Shown here piece by piece: positions 24,314-34,235 of a stretch of DNA of 64,000 bases. The DNA comes from Sarcocystis neurona (Eukaryota; Apicomplexa; Conoidasida; Eucoccidiorida; Sarcocystidae). The position numbers and the translations under genes were made by a program. Under the pieces are notes generated by a model, which was given only the letters and a program-made list of their open reading frames with translations, was not told the origin of the DNA and made no database searches. The stretch is from positions 1,208,812 through 1,272,811 of the forward strand of contig KL647314.1 of NCBI GenBank assembly GCA_000727475.1, given 5' to 3'. Numbering within the stretch: position 1 is the stretch's first letter; each line of letters begins with the position of its first letter.

Positions 24314-24895
24314 TCAGCGGGCCTGCTGCACGTACTGGTGTCGCCGTATCACTGTTGCTGTCCCGGTTCGTGCACTGTTCGCCAGAACCTGCCCTACCAC
24401 CATTCTCTGCGTACTGCTGCTCCTGCTGTGTCGCTGTGGTGATATAGGGTTACTATTGGTGTTGCTGTACCCCTGCATTGACAGACCACTCCCTGTTTTA
24501 GTGCTGTCGACATTAGGGCTGCTGGCGGTGCTGTTGCGCTTGGGCCAGCTGCTGTGCGTGTCGCGCTGCCAACTGAATGTGTGCTTCGATGAGTCAGCGC
24601 CTGCCACTCTCATTCTGTAGCATGTTGCTGCGCTAAGGTGTGTAACGGTAAATGGTGTGTTCTTCACGTAGCTTTCGTGACCGTCGTTGTTGCTGTCGCG
24701 TTCACTGACACCGGGTGTGCCTTTGATGGAAGACAAAGGGTAGTTCTGCGGTTGATGTGTAACACACAACAGAGGTGGAGCGGCACACCACCGCAGCGGT
24801 GACGAAGGAGGGCCAAACAGCTGTGGAGGATTATATCTGGCAGATCGGTTTTTCGGCTTTTTTCGCGAACTTCCGGTCATCTTCGAAGACGCCAC
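24314..24895 (-). other. 193-codon Ser/Thr/Asn-rich minus-strand frame
   Basis: Open minus-strand frame from 24895 to 24314, rich in Ser, Thr, Asn, Pro and Arg, without a recognised domain. It lies head to head with the secreted-protein gene and overlaps the upstream in-frame extension of that gene, so it may only reflect the composition of the promoter/leader region. The stretch 23.4-24.3 kb beyond it has a similar ACA/GCA-rich minus strand but is broken by stops. Confidence 0.15.
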
Positions 24896-24969
24896 TTAAG
24901 CGGCGCCCGAGAAACGGTCTTCGGGGTGAGGAGAGGCGTGCGTTTGAATGTAAGGCCGTGAACACCAGG

Positions 24970-26820
24970 ATGAAGCTTCCCCCCGTTTTTCTCGCTCTGC
25001 ACTCAGCAGGCGTATTGTCGTACCTAGACGCTGCAACAGCCTCCTGGGCATCGGCAGCAGATACCGGACAAACACGAGGGTATTTCGTGCCTGCTGTAGT
25101 CCCTTCTGCAAGCGGCATTGAAGTGGAAGAAACTCCTACGCGGTTGCTCACAGACAGACGACTGAGTCCGTTGTACTCCCACGCCACCGCACAGAGGAGA
25201 GTCTATCCGTGGCAATCTTCTTTCTACACCAATACACCAGAGCTGTATGATTCCTATGGTTACTCTCCCTCCGTGCAAGATCGGCAGCGCCGACTGAGAC
25301 CTTCCGCATCGGTGACTTCTGTGGCATGGGATGGAGGAGGCGATGTCCGATCCACAATAAGAAGTGCCAAGGAAATCAACGAGTTTTCACACTTAAAACT
25401 TCCAGTCCGGAATTATTCAACAAACGCAGAATATGACGAAAACTCACAGCTTCCAGGTTTCTACCAAGAGCCTCCAGTCTCTACCTATGCCAGTGGTTTG
25501 CGTGCGGAGCCTCTTCTCTACCATGTGAGGCTCATGAGGGAGGAAGAAGAAAGAACTGCAGCAGCAGGACAAGAAAAAAAGATGTACCAAGGCGACCGGG
25601 CAAAAAAAGATGACGTCGAGGCGGAGAAGAAGAAGAAAAAGAAGAAGAAGTCGCACTGGGCCGACGAAAGAAGTGCGTCGTGGGAGGAGCAGAGTGTGGA
25701 GGAGAAAAAGGTTCAGCATGGAAAGAAGCACGAGGTGAAGGCAGAGGAAGAGTGGAAAGCAAAGCAATACGGAGATATAGGTGGTGCGGGAGAAGGTGAA
25801 GAAAGAGGTGAAGGGGGAGCGGAAGAAAAGTATTCATGGAAGGTTAAACTAGAAGAACAACCCTCCGGTGGTGCAAAAGATGAAAGCAAATCACAACTAG
25901 GTCTCAAAGAAGCTGCAAAAGAGAAGCAAGAAGAGAAGGGACCTCACTTTTCGCCACCTTCGTTTGTTGAAGAGGAGAGCCCTCATGTCCCTGCCGAGGG
26001 TGCTGATGAGAAGGGAACGTTTGTAGTCGAGGAAAAGCGACAAATGCCAGGAGAGCAACCAACGAAAAGCTGCGCAGGTGTCTGCCAGGTTCGAGTGCAG
26101 ACATCCAGGAAAACAGGCTGGAAAGACACCGACGGCGATGCCAAACAGGAGGAACCAGAAGATTTTGAGGCTTTGCCTTCCGAGAAACGTGCCTCAGCTG
26201 AGGTACCTGGCGAAGACGCAGCGTCTAAGAGGAACGACATCAAAGGGGAAGGCGGTACTCATTTGAGTTACACAGGAGGCCAAGAGGAGGCGGAACCGCG
26301 AGTCAAGCGCTCACCTGAGAGTATTCACCGTCAAAGAATGGAAGAAGAAATCCTGAAGGAGCATCCAGAAAGTCTTAGCAGGATGAGAAACTTGCCTCGC
26401 AGACTGTACTTCTACAATCCTTACCGCGGGTATTTCTACGGCTCTTCCGGCCGAGTGTCGTGGTACCCCGAATACGGAAGTATTTACTGGGCTCCCGCTT
26501 ACTATGGTTACTACCCGCTTACTCGTTACGGGCGGTGGTTAAGGGAAGACACTTCTGAAGCCAAGGAAGACGTCGATAGAAGCGGTCAAGCGCCAGAGAG
26601 AAGGGCATCAGGTCTAATCTCACACGTGTACAGCGAAGGAATGAACCGAAACGCTGGACTGGATTGCCCCCCCGGCAGCAGCTGCTCCAAAATGCATCTG
26701 AATACGCATCCTCTCGCACCTTTCTCCGATGACGTCAGACTGTTGGAACATCAACAGAATGCTCTCGATGCCCATCACTTGGGCACCGACAGAAAATATC
26801 CCTACATTAGTGTCTACTAG
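24970..26820 (+). CDS. secreted Lys/Glu-rich protein with Tyr/Trp-rich C-terminus (oocyst-wall-precursor-like)
   Basis: A single uninterrupted frame of 616 codons. I start at 24970 because this Met opens a signal peptide (MKLPPVFLALHSAGVLSYL, then DAATASWASA); the frame is open upstream to 24775 but that part looks like leader sequence. Residues about 30-190 are mixed. About 190-440 are highly charged (Lys/Glu, with an eight-Lys run near 220). A dibasic furin-type motif RVKR ends at R447. Residues 480-523 hold 13 Tyr and 3 Trp in 44 positions. No transmembrane segment is seen after the signal peptide. Eimeria gametocyte antigens (GAM56/GAM82 type) are secreted precursors processed to Tyr-rich pieces that crosslink into the oocyst wall. 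The architecture here is similar in style, but I do not recognise it as a member of those families. A dense-granule or other coccidian-specific secreted protein is an alternative. Confidence 0.82.
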   Translation: MKLPPVFLALHSAGVLSYLDAATASWASAADTGQTRGYFVPAVVPSASGIEVEETPTRLLTDRRLSPLYSHATAQRRVYPWQSSFYTNTPELYDSYGYSPSVQDRQRRLRPSASVTSVAWDGGGDVRSTIRSAKEINEFSHLKLPVRNYSTNAEYDENSQLPGFYQEPPVSTYASGLRAEPLLYHVRLMREEEERTAAAGQEKKMYQGDRAKKDDVEAEKKKKKKKKSHWADERSASWEEQSVEEKKVQHGKKHEVKAEEEWKAKQYGDIGGAGEGEERGEGGAEEKYSWKVKLEEQPSGGAKDESKSQLGLKEAAKEKQEEKGPHFSPPSFVEEESPHVPAEGADEKGTFVVEEKRQMPGEQPTKSCAGVCQVRVQTSRKTGWKDTDGDAKQEEPEDFEALPSEKRASAEVPGEDAASKRNDIKGEGGTHLSYTGGQEEAEPRVKRSPESIHRQRMEEEILKEHPESLSRMRNLPRRLYFYNPYRGYFYGSSGRVSWYPEYGSIYWAPAYYGYYPLTRYGRWLREDTSEAKEDVDRSGQAPERRASGLISHVYSEGMNRNAGLDCPPGSSCSKMHLNTHPLAPFSDDVRLLEHQQNALDAHHLGTDRKYPYISVY

Positions 26821-29800
26821 AGTGTCACGCACCGCGCAATAAGAGCTACAATGGCAAAACCTTGACCAGATTGCTTTACCGAGATCTGTCTCCAAACAAG
26901 ACGGAATCAGGCTGCGGAGGCTGCTCTCTTTAGCCCTGTTTTCTTTTTGCAAGCTGAAAGCAGCCTATTCAGCAAATAAGTTTGTCGAGTAGCACTGGAG
27001 AAGGCTACGCAGGCTGGCAGCAACCTCCTGCATACCAGAGAGACAATCTGCACAAATTCTGTATACACGCCGAACAGCCTCCTATAAGAGGGTTGTGCAG
27101 GAGTACGCTAGTTTGCAACGTCGAGTCCAGCACGTGACAGATGGACTCGGCTAATCCGCACGTTATCCTTTTCATGCTAGTAATCGTCTAGCATAAGTTC
27201 TAGACTACTGCGACCCTTAAAGTGAAACAGGATTCCGCGTGTACTGTCAAAGTGGTAAAACCTGCTGGACTGATGTTTAATCTGGCATTGTCGAGCACGA
27301 TTCATTGCTGAGCTCTGCACCGTGTAGGCAGTCGGCTCGGCTACACGTACATATTTCTATACGTATCATTAGCGCACGTTTGTATACATATTTTTGACCA
27401 TTTGTCAGGGGCGGAGTATTCCACTTCCGCGTCATGAACAGTTGGCGGACATAAATTTTTTTTTCAGTACCCACACGAGGGGTGCACGCTACCCTCCTCC
27501 TGTTGTTGCGCGTCCTCTCGACTCCAATTTCGCTGCCCACGTAAACATCTCACCAGTCCTCAGTTCTCAACACTCCGTCTTTTCGTAACCTGGACGCTGA
27601 TTCCTGCCTTCCACACTTCGGTGTTGCACTATTCCTCAGTTCTCACCACCCCGTCTTTTCGTAACGCCGACGCTGATTCTTGGCTTCCACACTTCGGTCT
27701 TGCAGCGAAACGCCCCTCTCAATAACGTCAGTTGCTCAAAGGGAACGCAGAGACCACCAGCGCGACTAAGGCAATATTGCAGCCAGCACCACAGAAACTG
27801 GTCGACAGCCGCAAGTATGTTTGTAGCTTGCACGCATTGTTAAAGGCCTGAAGTTGTGTGTGGACTTACGCAGCTTCGGGACCTAAGTTAATTAGTGATA
27901 TGTGAATGCAGATACGTCGGTACTTGAATTTTGCGCTGGCTCAGACTCACGTATAAACACGTGCAAATATGTACGTCTCTACACAGACCTCATACGCCCC
28001 ATACTCGCACCCGTGTTGGTCATTTCCATTTCCGCCCTCGACGTTACCTAGAGAAAACATCTAGAGGAGGCGGTGTAAAATTACGAGTACGTCTTTCAGA
28101 GTCGCCGATCATTGCCAATATACAGCGTCCGTCTGCTGGAAAGCTGCAGTCGGACAGCAGTTCATCAGTTATCTCACTACGCCTCCGTAGCTCGAGGTGG
28201 AGTTGTAGTCTATGCGCAGGACCCTAACATCATTAACGTCGTTCTCTAGGAAGTCACACCTTCTTGTATGCTTACGCCATCCTCAGGCCGAGTGAGCGAT
28301 CGTGTCCTCCAGCAGACACGCGTCCCCACGGCACACATATGGCTATAGGTATGCATATACATATGTGTATACATTTATATATATATATATATATGTACCA
28401 AATACGGGCTCCCCGTGCGTGCCCATGCGTATAAACAATCCCTCATCATAAACCGTTTACGATACACTGATTGGATTTCTGTCTTATTACTAAGTAGACG
28501 TAGAGCCCTGCGTCCGAACAAATGGGTATATGATTGACGCAACGGATAGACGACCACATGGAAATATACACAAAAATCTCTGCCTTATAATTATAGATCA
28601 CGACCTCTACACGCTACGGGCTATCTGCAACGAGCGGCACTGTACAGGTTGAAAATGTTCTGTTTCTCAAAGTCGCCGCGTGCATTAACAGTGTAGCCAC
28701 TTTAAGGCAGTACTACATCCACAGACGTTCACATTGGCTGTTACGTTGTCGTTACGAATATGGCACTGCCAAGGAAAGATCAGCTTCCGCTGTAGCTGTT
28801 CGGGTGAGTCGACATTCAAACCGGCAAAAAAGCCTTTACTTAAGGCAGGGTAAGCAGACATATACAAGGATATGCTTCTTGCTACGGCGTAGCTGTATGC
28901 GTAGAAGATAGAAAGGAGATGCGTCATACATTTCTTTGTGATTGTCGGTCCACACGGTTTGACAACCTATACGTCGTGGACAGATGAACCCGAGTCATGT
29001 TCACCAGTTCGTTGAATGACTGATCCTCACCCGCAGCTGGACCTGTAGCCCTCGTTCTCCAGAAAACTAAATGCAGTCAATATATTCACATGTAAAAGTG
29101 ATGAACGTACATAAGTGAACAGGTGCAGAAAATGCCAACTGTAAACGCTTACACGTGAAGACACAAACATAGATGCATTGTGTCTGAAAGGACTGATTCT
29201 CACCTGCAAAGCACAACACCTCCAAGACAGTGCAACAGCGAAGGTAAGTTTCTTTTCCGTGTAGGCAGTACACGCTTGTGGAGACCATATGCACACTGTC
29301 TCCTTAGATGCCGCGCGGGACGTTCGAGACCCACCGCGTAGCCCACGGACAGTCATCGGAGAAAAAGGAGTTGCGGGAATACCACTTGCACATGTCTTTC
29401 AATTCTACATTCTACTGACCCGTTTTCTTGTTGCCTGCTCTACATAGCTACTTTCATCATAGCAGCACCATCAACTGCAGTAATTCAAAGACAGATAAAT
29501 GATACTCGTGCGTACCAATCATTACGATAAGTGTGCAGATTCACTAGAGCAATGCGTTTGTCATGAGCTGATGCTTCCTCCCCTACACTGGTGCTCTGTC
29601 ATCATGTGATATTGTCGACAGGCCCGCCTGCGAACTCAGCAGAGTACCTCCATTTCTTTCAGTGGCGTATCGCAAAACATGTTCGAAAGGAAAAGGTTCG
29701 AAACAATGCTGGATGCCCCGCTACTGCAACGGCGCTACACCTTGTTTCCCTTCGAACCACACTGCGAACCCGGCCGAAAAAGCGCCTTGAGATAGAGTTA

Positions 29801-32590
29801 AACATCCCGAGTTGTCAAAAATTTACGAAAAACACTCTTCTGGTCTTCAGAAACTCACAATCTCCCCTTCCTCGCTTTCCGCCACCGTGTCCAGTCGGTT
29901 CGAAGGGCGTGATATCAGTCTACACGTTACGAACAGTACGCGGTCCAACGTAAAGGGTTGGAGTAAGGAGAGCAGTGGCAACGTTACGTATAGCAGCACG
30001 ACCGACGGCAGCAACAGCAGCGGAGGACGCGCGAGGACAGATGCAGTAGACGTAGATGCAGCGGTACGACTGCAGAAGGGCAGCAACAGCAACAGCAGCC
30101 TTGTCAGCAAGAGCGAGCAACAGGTACATCCGCAGTTGCGGCGTCAGCACCGCTAACAGCAGCACACAAACTACGCACCACACTTGTGTGACGTGTTCCA
30201 TACAGGTGGTTCTTCTTCCCGTGTGTAGACGATCCGGAGAAATCGGTATTATTTACATGCGCCACAAGAATTCGGCAGCTCATCCGCACAAAGATTATCC
30301 TTTGAAGTGGCCGCCTTCCGAATATTCCACTACCAGAATTGATACTGAGGCACGGCAGGTTTTGATAGCCGGCTTACGCATCAGAACACGAGAAACCACA
30401 AAACCGCAGCCGGCAACAGTGAGGGACGGCCTTCACATACAGCGTGCATTTTCGCTGAGGTATGGGATTCCAATATATTCGGTGACAAAAACTTGGAAGC
30501 AATGCAGCAGCTTTTAACAAGCAGATGTGAAATCGTTTTCTTTCTCCATACCAGTTATTCGTCTACGATCAAAGTAAATGCGTCCCTCTTAAAACAGGAA
30601 TTCAGTACCTGCAGCGTTTGCCACTGTGCCTCGTACAAGCGTGGGCCTTCAACAGCAAGCTGCCTCGCCTACTGTCCCTCACCTTCGCGGACACAGCCGC
30701 TGGTAATCTTTCACGATGCAGCCTCTGACGTCTCTAGCCTATCGAGAGTCCGACACTTGTCAGTATCCGTTCACTAACCTCTGGACGCTTCTACATTCAA
30801 TCAGCCCGCCTCAGTTATTGCTTTGTTTCATCGTGCCGTCTCTACCGCTACGGACGTATGCGTGCAACCTCTGCTCCTTCACACCAACGGGTACACGCGG
30901 CTGCTTGCCACGCTAGAACTGGTCTCTAAGCACCAAGTCGGTGCCGTCCTGAAAATTCCGAGAGCACGGGAACGCTTCCGTCCTACTTGTCACACTAATA
31001 AGAACAAGAACTACACTTGACCAAGTATGGCTTTTTTAACCACTCATGCTCCTTTGCAGCCTGCGGGGGTGGGCGTTCTAAAAGGCACAGCCTTCGAGGT
31101 AGCGGACGGAAATTCCATATGGCACACCCCACGCAGAAGCCTCTCTAGGTAAATACGGACGCGTTGTGCACGTGTAAAGAGATTGAAAGACACAGGTACA
31201 GATGGGTTTGCGGTCTGGCAAACCCGCTACCGCGCTCCCGCAATGATGGCAACGTGAGTTAGCCAAGTGGCTTACAAACATATGCATGTAGACAAGACAC
31301 AAAAAAAAGTAGCCTCTCCCGGAGGAGACTCACGCGTGTACGAATAGATATCACCTCTCTCTTGCGTACGTGTAAAGGGACACAATCTCTCCCTTATGCA
31401 CGCAAGGGTACGTATCATCATGCGTTTGCTATACAAACGCATCGACGTAGACATCGTCGATGGCTTGTCGCATCGGCGCGTCTACACGGTTTTTACGCCT
31501 TGTCTTCTTCCTTCCGCTCGCACACGCAAACTTCAGCCCTTCTTCGTCTCTTGTTCATCCAAAATCGATGGGAGTGTTCAGAAAAGAGTACAGATGGTGG
31601 CCTTCTTCTCTGACGGAAAAGCAGCAACAGCAAATGAGCCTAGAAGCACATGCAAGAGCTCGTCTGCCCACAGGAGGATAGATAGATGCACTCATGCATA
31701 TATTTATATATACGTATAAGTACACGAGATCTCTTCCATAGATGCACACAGTCGCACACGCAAGTTGACGTGTATACGCATGAGTGTGTACTCTCGAGTG
31801 TTATGCGGGCATATATACACAAATGCTGATGTCGCCGCTGCCGGAAATTGTGGGATTTTATGCATGTGTGCGTAAGTGCCTAAAAGTTTACACATTTGTG
31901 TACACGAGTAGATACGCAGATTTACTCCTTCCATATCTGCAAAGGAGTATATGAATTACGCAAATATGCCGAGAAATAGAACACGTTCATGTTTAAGTGA
32001 ACAGCCGTGTATGGACACATAGATATACATGTACCAATACGCTCTAGACACGCGCTGGCGAGTGCAAGTGACACTTCGTTTCTCCTATGCATGAGCGTGT
32101 AATAGTCGCACCTGCACATAAGTATGTATATATGTATTTCTCCACGTGGCATATATATATATATATATACATATATGCGCTAGACAAGTGTATAAAGACA
32201 TAAGCGCAGCTGCCAGCCGGGATTGTAAGGGCCTGATTAGAACGCTTTCAGCGAAGTAATTGCCAGCGTTTGCGAAGCGGCAGTGTATATGGCCGTACGT
32301 GCGCATGCACGCACATACGTCTGTATACACGCTGAAAGAGCCTTCCCAGGTGACAGGACATTTCTGAGTATATCCCTCTGGATGCGTCTGTGTGTCCACA
32401 ACATCGAGACAGATCATCAAATAACAAGGCAGCAGCTGCTGCGTGCTGCTCCACTGCTGCGCACTGAGGCAGCGTGCGTGTTGCAGCCGAACGCCTCCGC
32501 GTGGAAGCTCCACTGCACACCGTTTTCTTAAAAGAAAAGCGGTGTGCCAGACGAGTCGTGCCTCACGAGAAGCGCGATGTGAAAGACGTA
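26821..32590. other. repeat-poor stretch without recognised genes
   Basis: Downstream of the secreted-protein gene there is no conserved coding sequence on either strand. Frames are short, apart from a plus frame at 29812-30156 with a Ser/Asn/Gly-rich patch (CAG-like triplets at about 29985-30130) that has no recognisable domain. A TA run lies near 28376-28394. AT-rich microsatellites resume after about 31.7 kb. Part of the first few hundred bases is probably 3' untranslated region. Confidence 0.45.
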
Positions 32591-32595
32591 CTATT

Positions 32596-32662
32596 ACCCA
32601 GTTGACTGGGTGAAGCTAGGTAACACAACCTAGTCAGTGTGATCGTGAGAGATAAGCTCACG
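32596..32662. other. run of three perfect hairpins
   Basis: Three consecutive perfect inverted repeats: ACCCAGT-tg-ACTGGGT at 32596-32611, CTAGGT-aacaca-ACCTAG at 32616-32633, and CGTGAG-agataag-CTCACG at 32644-32662. Stems are 7, 6 and 6 bp. The geometry does not fit a tRNA cloverleaf and there is no T-loop consensus. It precedes an open plus-strand frame at 32665. A structured RNA, a regulatory element or chance are all possible. Confidence 0.65.
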
Positions 32663-32664
32663 GC

Positions 32665-33084
32665 ATGCACGCTGACTTCTTCACCGCAAACGATAGATCC
32701 TCACGTAAGCGACGCTGCGTAGCCCGTGCGGACGCTTTAAGCAGGAGTCGTCGAAGCAACAAACGATGTAGCAACACACGCGGCGGATTCATCTATCTAC
32801 ACGTGGGCGAACAAGCATACGGTGCCAGCGGCGAGGTGGGCTGCTCTCTCCGTCTTCACGGGGATGCGCTGAAGATAGATATTTTCAGTCAGGACAGACG
32901 TCGTCGTAGAGACAAAGAGGCTCCATGGAGAAGCACCCGTCTGTCCAGCTATATGCGCGAGGAAATGGCAGTCGGTGAAAATGCTGCGGCCTGCCTATTT
33001 TCTCCTGCCCTCACGACGAAGTTGGTGCATGTGCACACGGTGGCGACGAGAGCACTGCGTGTAGCGTCACACGTGGAACAGTAG
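32665..33084 (+). other. 139-codon open frame, unassigned
   Basis: ATG-initiated plus-strand frame directly after the triple hairpin. Its composition is balanced (for example GGFIYLHVGEQAYGASGEVG) with an Arg run in the middle, and it has no low-complexity tract. No domain, signal peptide or membrane segment is recognised. It may be a small gene or chance; there is no splicing partner I can support. Confidence 0.25.
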
Positions 33085-33773
33085 CAACACGAGTGTTTCA
33101 TCCTGCTGCGAGTGCCTTCCCAGGAAAAAAACCACTTTCTACATAACTGTGTAATACTGCTGCGCACGTCTCGTGGCAGTGGCAGTGCTCATCTGCCGCT
33201 GCTTTCCCTGTGTCTACTCCGCACACGTGATAGCGCCAGCGTATGCGTACCGGATTCGTTACTTCGCTGCGACGGGTGACACACGTGAAGCTGCCACTGA
33301 GAGGATATACATATATATATATATATATAAATACGTTTGTATCTACATATACGCAAACTTATATACATGAATATCTATTCATATATTTGTATGAGCATAT
33401 ATACATATATATCTTATCCATCTACTCAAAGAAGGTTAAGATTCGAAGAGAAACACACGTCGGGCGTCAGCCTGTGTGCTCTGAAACTACTCAAGAGAGT
33501 CAGTTCCCCGTAGGGAGGATGATGCTACTGTAGACGCAGAGAAAACACTAGCAGTACGAGACAAGACTTGACAAGAGCAGATAAAGCGGCAATCAAAGAA
33601 CGAGATTGCTTGCAAAGGCCGGTCCCAGTAGGGTCGACAGCAGAAGCAAGGTGACAGAACCCTACTGACGAAGGCTGCTGCCAACAGGTGTCCGAAGTGA
33701 CCAACAGAAGAGAAAGACGTATACGCAGATACGTCCACCGCACTACTTCGCACAATGTGCGTCATGTGTAGGG

Positions 33774-34235
33774 GTGCGTCGGTGCCTGCCAGAGAAATCC
33801 CAGGAAGAAAAGAGGCGGTCTTCAGGACGTGCAGTACACGTCCTTGATACAGAGCTGTCACAGTGCTGGTGGTACCGGAAAAGCACGAGCAGTGAGACAG
33901 GCTCCGCTGTTGTCGGCGTTGCTCCAGAAAAGTGTGGCAGGAATGCCAACTACTCCTCTCTCTCAACAAAAAGAAAGAATGCTAACGTCAGACAGGCTAC
34001 CAAAGCGCTTGCTTCCGCAGAAAGACAAAGAAGACTTCTGCGTGTAAGTCTCCTGCAGTGTTGCTGCGGCAGGAGGCTATGCCACAGTCGCCCAGATGCA
34101 TGTGACGGCAGCAAAAAAGCAAGTTTAACGTGCTATAGGGCAGATGGCACACACATACACAAACGTGCCTTCAACAGTGAAGAGAAGTGCTGCCCCTGTA
34201 AAGGGCCGGGAAACGTCGTGGAATGTGCGACTTAG
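33774..34235 (+). other. 153-codon Cys/Lys/Arg-rich open frame, probably non-coding
   Basis: Plus-strand frame whose end overlaps the stop codon of the minus-strand XPF gene by 4 bp. It is rich in Arg, Ser and Cys, with no recognisable domain. The minus strand opposite it is also open (33969-33487). The most economical reading is the 3' untranslated region of XPF; a convergent small gene cannot be excluded. Confidence 0.15.

Larger units (their letters stand above)
16171..24969. other. repeat-poor segment without recognised genes
   Basis: Nearly 9 kb almost free of CAG tracts and of long open frames. All six frames are broken every 50-100 codons and no conserved exon could be recognised. It contains the 70-bp direct repeat and hairpin pair near 17.7-17.9 kb, one small Ala/Ser/Gln-type open patch at about 19420-19650, and from about 23.4 kb a stretch whose minus strand is rich in ACA/GCA/AAC triplets. 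In Eimeria tenella, repeat-poor (P) segments alternate with repeat-rich (R) segments, and this looks like a P segment. Confidence 0.5.
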
